This document shows, piece after piece, positions 60,282-64,000 of a stretch of 64,000 nucleotides of DNA. The notes below the pieces were generated by a model. It saw only the letters and a program-made list of their open reading frames with translations, was not told the origin of the DNA and made no database searches. Source of the stretch: Wyeomyia smithii (lineage: Eukaryota; Arthropoda; Insecta; Diptera; Culicidae). The position numbers were made by a program, and so were the translations under genes. Position 1 is the stretch's first letter. Each line of letters starts with the position of its first letter. The stretch is taken from contig NC_073695.1 in the NCBI RefSeq assembly GCF_029784165.1, positions 241,774,089 to 241,838,088 on the forward strand. Reading direction: 5' to 3'.

Positions 60282-63200
60282 CTGCGTTTGAACAAAAAGA
60301 ATACAGCTAGATTAAATGAGGAAACAGAACAATGAATGATAAAGTTTACTTGGCTTTCTGAGCTTTCATCCGTCCTAACGAATGTCAAAGTGCCATCGTG
60401 CAGGTGTTCCATCTCATCTACAACCCGTTGGAAATCTCCTTCGACACGAAGCGTAGCATTGCAAAGAGCTGGATAGCAACTCCAAACATTGCGCTCTGGA
60501 TCTTTCAGAGCATAACAATATGTGTTATAGTACATGGTAGCAAACGTTTTTTTCACTGTGGTAGACACGATGTAACGTTCCTCCTTTTGCCGTTTATCAC
60601 TCCACATTACACCTGCAAAATTGAAGATTCCTGAATCGAATCATACATCAAGAGCAGTGGTGACACGCTTACCTTGCATTCGTTCCAGTTTTTCATGTTT
60701 ATGTTCTGCCGTTTGGAAATACCCCCGTGGCGAAATGCGACCTTTAGTTGTACAAAACTGCAGCGAGCAACGCCACACAGAGCTTCCATTCCAGAGTAAA
60801 CTTTGCAGTGTATACCGATAACCACCGATAAAAAGATGCGAATTGCGTCCCTCTGTAAACAGACTACCGTCACTGAGATATAGAGGATGTTTTTGCTGAT
60901 ACAGCTTCCACACAACGGGATCCCCCTCAACGATCTCAGGTGCACTTCGAACAAGCATAATTTTATCGCTGTGATTAATGCATTCGCCTGTTTGTTCAAA
61001 TTTCGTGTAATCCAGCGATATTCGGATTTTCGCCGGGCATGGAACTTCTTCCGTAGCTGTTATTTGAAAGTCTTTACATGAGGCAAAATAGACTCCCTCA
61101 CCGTGAACAAGATGCCAGAGTGTGTTGCGATACATCAGACTTGTATTATCCCAGCAGTCTTGAAACACGGCGAACCCCTCCCTGCTACCGTCATCCAGTG
61201 TGATTCGACCAATTTTCGATACCGTAGGCGCATGGTTGTGGTCAATTGTTTCGTTTTTTGCATACAGAGACCCAGCCGGAGTCATGTGCAGAGACTTTTT
61301 ACACCGCTGACCCCAACAGCGCCAAAAGGATGTACCGTCGCCGAAAAACTCGCATAGTGTGTACCGGTGTCCGTCATATGCCATTCGAATCACTGAGTTG
61401 GATTCGATTTCTTCACACTGAGATTCACCGGTTGAGTCATTTCTTTTGCTTTGCTGTTTTTGTTTTGGTTTTTTCAGCGGTCTGGGTTGTGGAGCAGGTG
61501 TTATCGGCACTTCCTGTTTGGATGGCGCTGGCATTTCTTCGATTAAGTCCTCTATTGTTATCGAATCTGGGAGGGTAGGATTCTGTGGGGTCAGGTATAT
61601 CTGTAATGGAGAATAACGAACAATTATTCAAATTGTTTGCTATCTTAGTTCGAAACTTATTTCAAATATTTTGTATTTGTATTTGTATTTGTGGGTATAG
61701 AAGGGGGCCAAGGGCCGGGTCACTGCTGTTATGAGGCACCATTCATGCTACACCAGTGATAAGAGGATTGGCATCACAGCCTCAGTAACCAGCTGGTCAA
61801 TTAAATTCTGTGCAATTAAGTAGAATAACCCTGGGCAAGTTGCAAAAATACTGTCTTGTAAGGGTAGCATCTTGGCAAGACCCCTGAGTTATAACTAGTC
61901 AATTAACTGCCGAAGGATAAGGAAAGGCAAGGATCTCTGAAGGTTAATAAGTGTGTGTAAGTGTGAGTGCGTGTGTGTGTAAATGAATGTGCATCTGTTT
62001 GTTTGTTGAGTTTACTATGCTGAAAAATAATGATGATAATAATAAAAACAATGATAATACCAACAATAACCGTAACAACCATAATAATAACAATAATAAA
62101 AATAAAAACAGAACCTAATAACAACATATGCTAATCAATAAACAAAAACAAACATGATAAAATAATACTTAACTTTGAAAAAGAAAGAACTGTGGTTCCT
62201 TGATCAAATTTCGCTGTGTTGGTGAATTCAACACATATCTAGACATCTAAACTCGAAGTTTTATTATGAAACTCGAAATAAAATCGTGAAAGTTATTAAA
62301 AAAAACGAAAAGGGAAAGAGAAAAAAAATGTATATATGTACGATGTAGTCTATAAAGAAACCACGTACACGTTTACTAAATAATACTACATACAACAATA
62401 CAACTTGAAATGGAACTAACAGTAAAAAGTGAAGAATTTAAGTTCACGTTTAACTACAGTCCATCCATGAATGCATAAGAGTTAGTAAGTAAAAGCATTA
62501 ATTCATTCTATCTAATAAGTAACGAAGTATTATGTGGGACTGCAATGCATTCATGGATATAGACCAGAAAAGAGCTTGCACTAAGTGGTCTGGTCCACGT
62601 GTGAGAAAAATTCTTTAGTGTTACTTGATATTGTTAAGAAACTTTCTCACATAGGAGATTGCCGAGATCAGAGAAGGAAAGACTACAACATAGGTATCTG
62701 ACTCTCATCATCTCCCTTAGCTCCCATCCGCCACCCGGGAGCACGCGCCCTTGGGCTGTCAAAACTCTCATACAATAGTTTTGTGGCTCCATCTTAGGAT
62801 TCCGTAAAGCTATAAGAACCCGAGATAGGAGCTCAACCACCAAGCCCAGGGAGTTCGAAACTTATTTCAAATAGGGACTTAAAAACTACAAAAAGAAAAA
62901 TCAGGAAAGTGTATTATTTCACGATTACTCACCGCTTCTTTTTTCAACGGCTTGATAATGGCGCCGAATCCTCCGTGATCGTGCCTACCCTTCATGACAA
63001 ACCATTCATAATTTTCACCAACGAACAGGCGCTCACTACAGCCCGGTACAGCGCAGATCCATTTCCCCGAGCTTCTGCTACCGAAATTATGGCCATTGTA
63101 GAATATTCTCTTTAAGCCTATGTTCGTCGTCATAACGCAATAGTAAATCCCGTTAAACACACCTTGTCGCTCGATGGGCGGCTCGTGCGAATGCTTCTTT

Positions 63201-64000
63201 TCGAACGTCATATCTGAGTCACTCATACTGAGCAGCCCATGGCAGTTTACAGTGTCACAACGCCACCTGCTAGTACCACCCCAGCTGCATTCAGCAAGTC
63301 GAAGCTGGTTGCCCTGGTAGAACAACTTGAGCCGGATGGGTAATTCCATTTCACCGGCCAACGAGAGTCGACAGGGATCTATTTGACAAAATAATTTCCA
63401 CAGATTGATATCGAAATCTGAGGGCGTAACGCTTGTTCGAATTAGGAAAAAGTTTTTCTGATGATTGTGGTCATCGCCGCACTCCTCGACTTGCTCAAAA
63501 TCTCCATGAATTTTTATGTATCTAGGACATGTCTTCCCAGTCCGACGACGTTTTTGTTTAGTACATACACCCATTTGGTTGTCCGGTGATAAGGTCCATT
63601 CGTGATCATTCCACACCATCTTAGCAACATCACTTACATCAGATTTGCTGTCAACTGCGTAGTGCTCTATTTGTCCTGTATTAACGACATAAATCAAACC
63701 AACGCGCTCCATATGAGGACGATGATTATGTGGCTTACTTGAGCGTGGAACAAGTACGCCTTCTGGCAATCCATTGTACAGAAATGGGCAATCTGAGCTA
63801 TCGCATGCCCATTGCATGTTGCCGTTCGCATATACCCTAGTGCAGTTCATGCGATTTTTTTCTATGATCATACGAACGGATAATCCTTCCTTATGAATTT
63901 TCTTAAGTCTTCTACCTCGCTTGAGGGATGGGCGGGCTGGCCCACCGTCGTCACTTGTTCCGGATGGTTCTAAATGTTTATTTGCTGATATATCGATATC
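59145..64000 (-). CDS. Multi-FLYWCH zinc-finger protein, spliced, 5' partial
   Basis: Four minus-strand exons join in frame: 64000-62933 (open at the window edge), 61600-60673, 60612-60350 and 60281-59145, for 1131 residues plus a stop. Introns are GT..AG with phases 0, 1 and 0. The protein is built from about twelve repeats of a FLYWCH-like C2H2 finger: an aromatic YxY or similar lead, W-x-C, a second Cys about five residues on, and H-x-H 15-25 residues later. Between fingers are basic, nuclear-signal-like segments (KRGRRLKK, KQKRRRTGK, KKPKQKQQSKR) and a sumoylation-type IKQEP. FLYWCH fingers occur in chromatin and DNA-binding proteins such as Mod(mdg4) isoforms and FLYWCH1, so a nuclear DNA-binding role is plausible. 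I cannot assign an orthologue. The N-terminus lies beyond 64000. Confidence 0.85.
60350..60612 (-). CDS. Multi-FLYWCH gene, third exon in window (one finger)
   Basis: 263 nt, entering in phase 1 (acceptor TTGCAG at 60613-60618) and leaving in phase 0 (donor GTAAAC at 60349-60344). Encodes one finger, YYNTYCYALKDPERNVWSCY with the second Cys in ALC and the HLH pair in EHLHDG. The flanking introns are only 60 and 68 nt. Confidence 0.85.
60673..61600 (-). CDS. Multi-FLYWCH gene, second exon in window (three fingers)
   Basis: 928 nt; acceptor TTACAG at 61601-61606 (phase 0), donor GTAAGC at 60672-60667 (phase 1). Starts IYLTPQNPTLPDSITIEDLI, an acidic linker, followed by the basic KKPKQKQQSKR. 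Three fingers follow: FWRCWGQRCKKS..DHNHAP, a looser one with VPCPAK..CINHSD, and VWRCSLQFCTTK..EHKHEK. The middle one lacks the usual W-x-C and may be degenerate. Confidence 0.85.
61669..62851 (-). mobile_element. Retroposon-like insertion in the FLYWCH gene intron
   Basis: 1183 bp flanked by an exact 22-bp direct repeat (61647-61668 and 62852-62873; core TTCGAAACTTATTTCAAATA). Read on the minus strand it begins CCCTGGGCTTGGTGGTTGAG and ends with a short tandem tail CAAATACAAATACAAA. A long target duplication plus a 3' simple-repeat tail is the mark of target-primed reverse transcription. No reverse transcriptase or other domain is visible, and the 62634-62843 open frame is unrecognised. Family unknown. 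Without it the intron would be 127 nt. Confidence 0.75.
62933..64000 (-). CDS. Multi-FLYWCH gene, first exon in window (four fingers), partial
   Basis: Open from the window edge to the donor GTGAGT (62932-62927), phase 0, 356 codons. A basic stretch PSLKRGRRLKKIHKEG precedes four fingers: MQWACDSSDCPF..PHNHRP, a Cys-rich finger with TCPRYIK..DHNHQK, RWRCDTVNCHGL..KHSHEP and KWICAVPGCSER..RHDHGG. The frame stays open upstream of the ATG at 63871 through 64000, so the exon very likely continues past the window and that ATG is internal. Confidence 0.82.

Overview
This is eukaryotic DNA from an insect, most likely a mosquito (Culicidae). The evidence is a teneurin gene of the Drosophila Ten-m type with GT..AG introns, AT-rich introns of 8-10 kb packed with mobile elements, and several mosquito-style tRNA-derived SINEs, MITEs, Tc1/mariner relatives and an RTE/JAM1-like retroelement remnant. 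The species cannot be fixed from the sequence alone. There are no bacterial-type operons, rRNA genes or CRISPR arrays.

Layout. Positions 1-5455 are non-coding, presumably an upstream Ten-m intron, and hold a dead Tc1 element at 2721-4378. From 5456 to about 50820 the plus strand carries the last eleven coding exons of Ten-m. These are a transmembrane exon (5456-5716), a very long Ser/Thr/Asp-rich linker exon (15683-17653), two ectodomain exons (18326-18603, 19676-19892), four EGF/Cys-rich exons between 27905 and 29885, a 27-nt microexon (31335-31361), a 4.8-kb exon for the TTR-like, FN-plug, NHL propeller and YD-repeat shell (41157-45993), and a last exon with the C-terminal ABD/Tox-GHH-like domain (46053-46799) followed by a roughly 4-kb A-rich 3' UTR. 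All splice phases agree. The eleven exons give 3094 residues plus a stop; the 5' exons coding the rest of the cytoplasmic tail lie upstream of the window.

Positions 50821-58295 are intergenic and repeat-rich (retroelement tails, a decayed RTE-type LINE, hairpin and TIR elements). At 58296-59033 is an intronless gene for splicing factor 3a subunit 2 (Sf3a2). Converging on it from the minus strand (59145 to beyond 64000) is a gene whose four exons in the window encode 1131 residues with about twelve FLYWCH-like C2H2 zinc fingers. Its stop codon lies 16 bases beyond the Sf3a2 polyadenylation signal.

The repeats fill the three big Ten-m introns. They include an eight-unit tandem array (9064-11850), two young SINE copies about 97% identical (8030 and 39216), a 2.46-kb mariner-like element broken by a SINE (22304-24764), a MITE in a tandem duplication whose other copy is the empty site (35474-35874), and several TA-flanked TIR elements. 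The most interesting items are the frame-neutral Ten-m microexon, the symmetric 657-residue linker exon, a 59-nt last intron whose retention would remove the C-terminal domain, and the multi-FLYWCH gene. I see no clearly new molecular system; the multi-finger FLYWCH gene is the least familiar locus.
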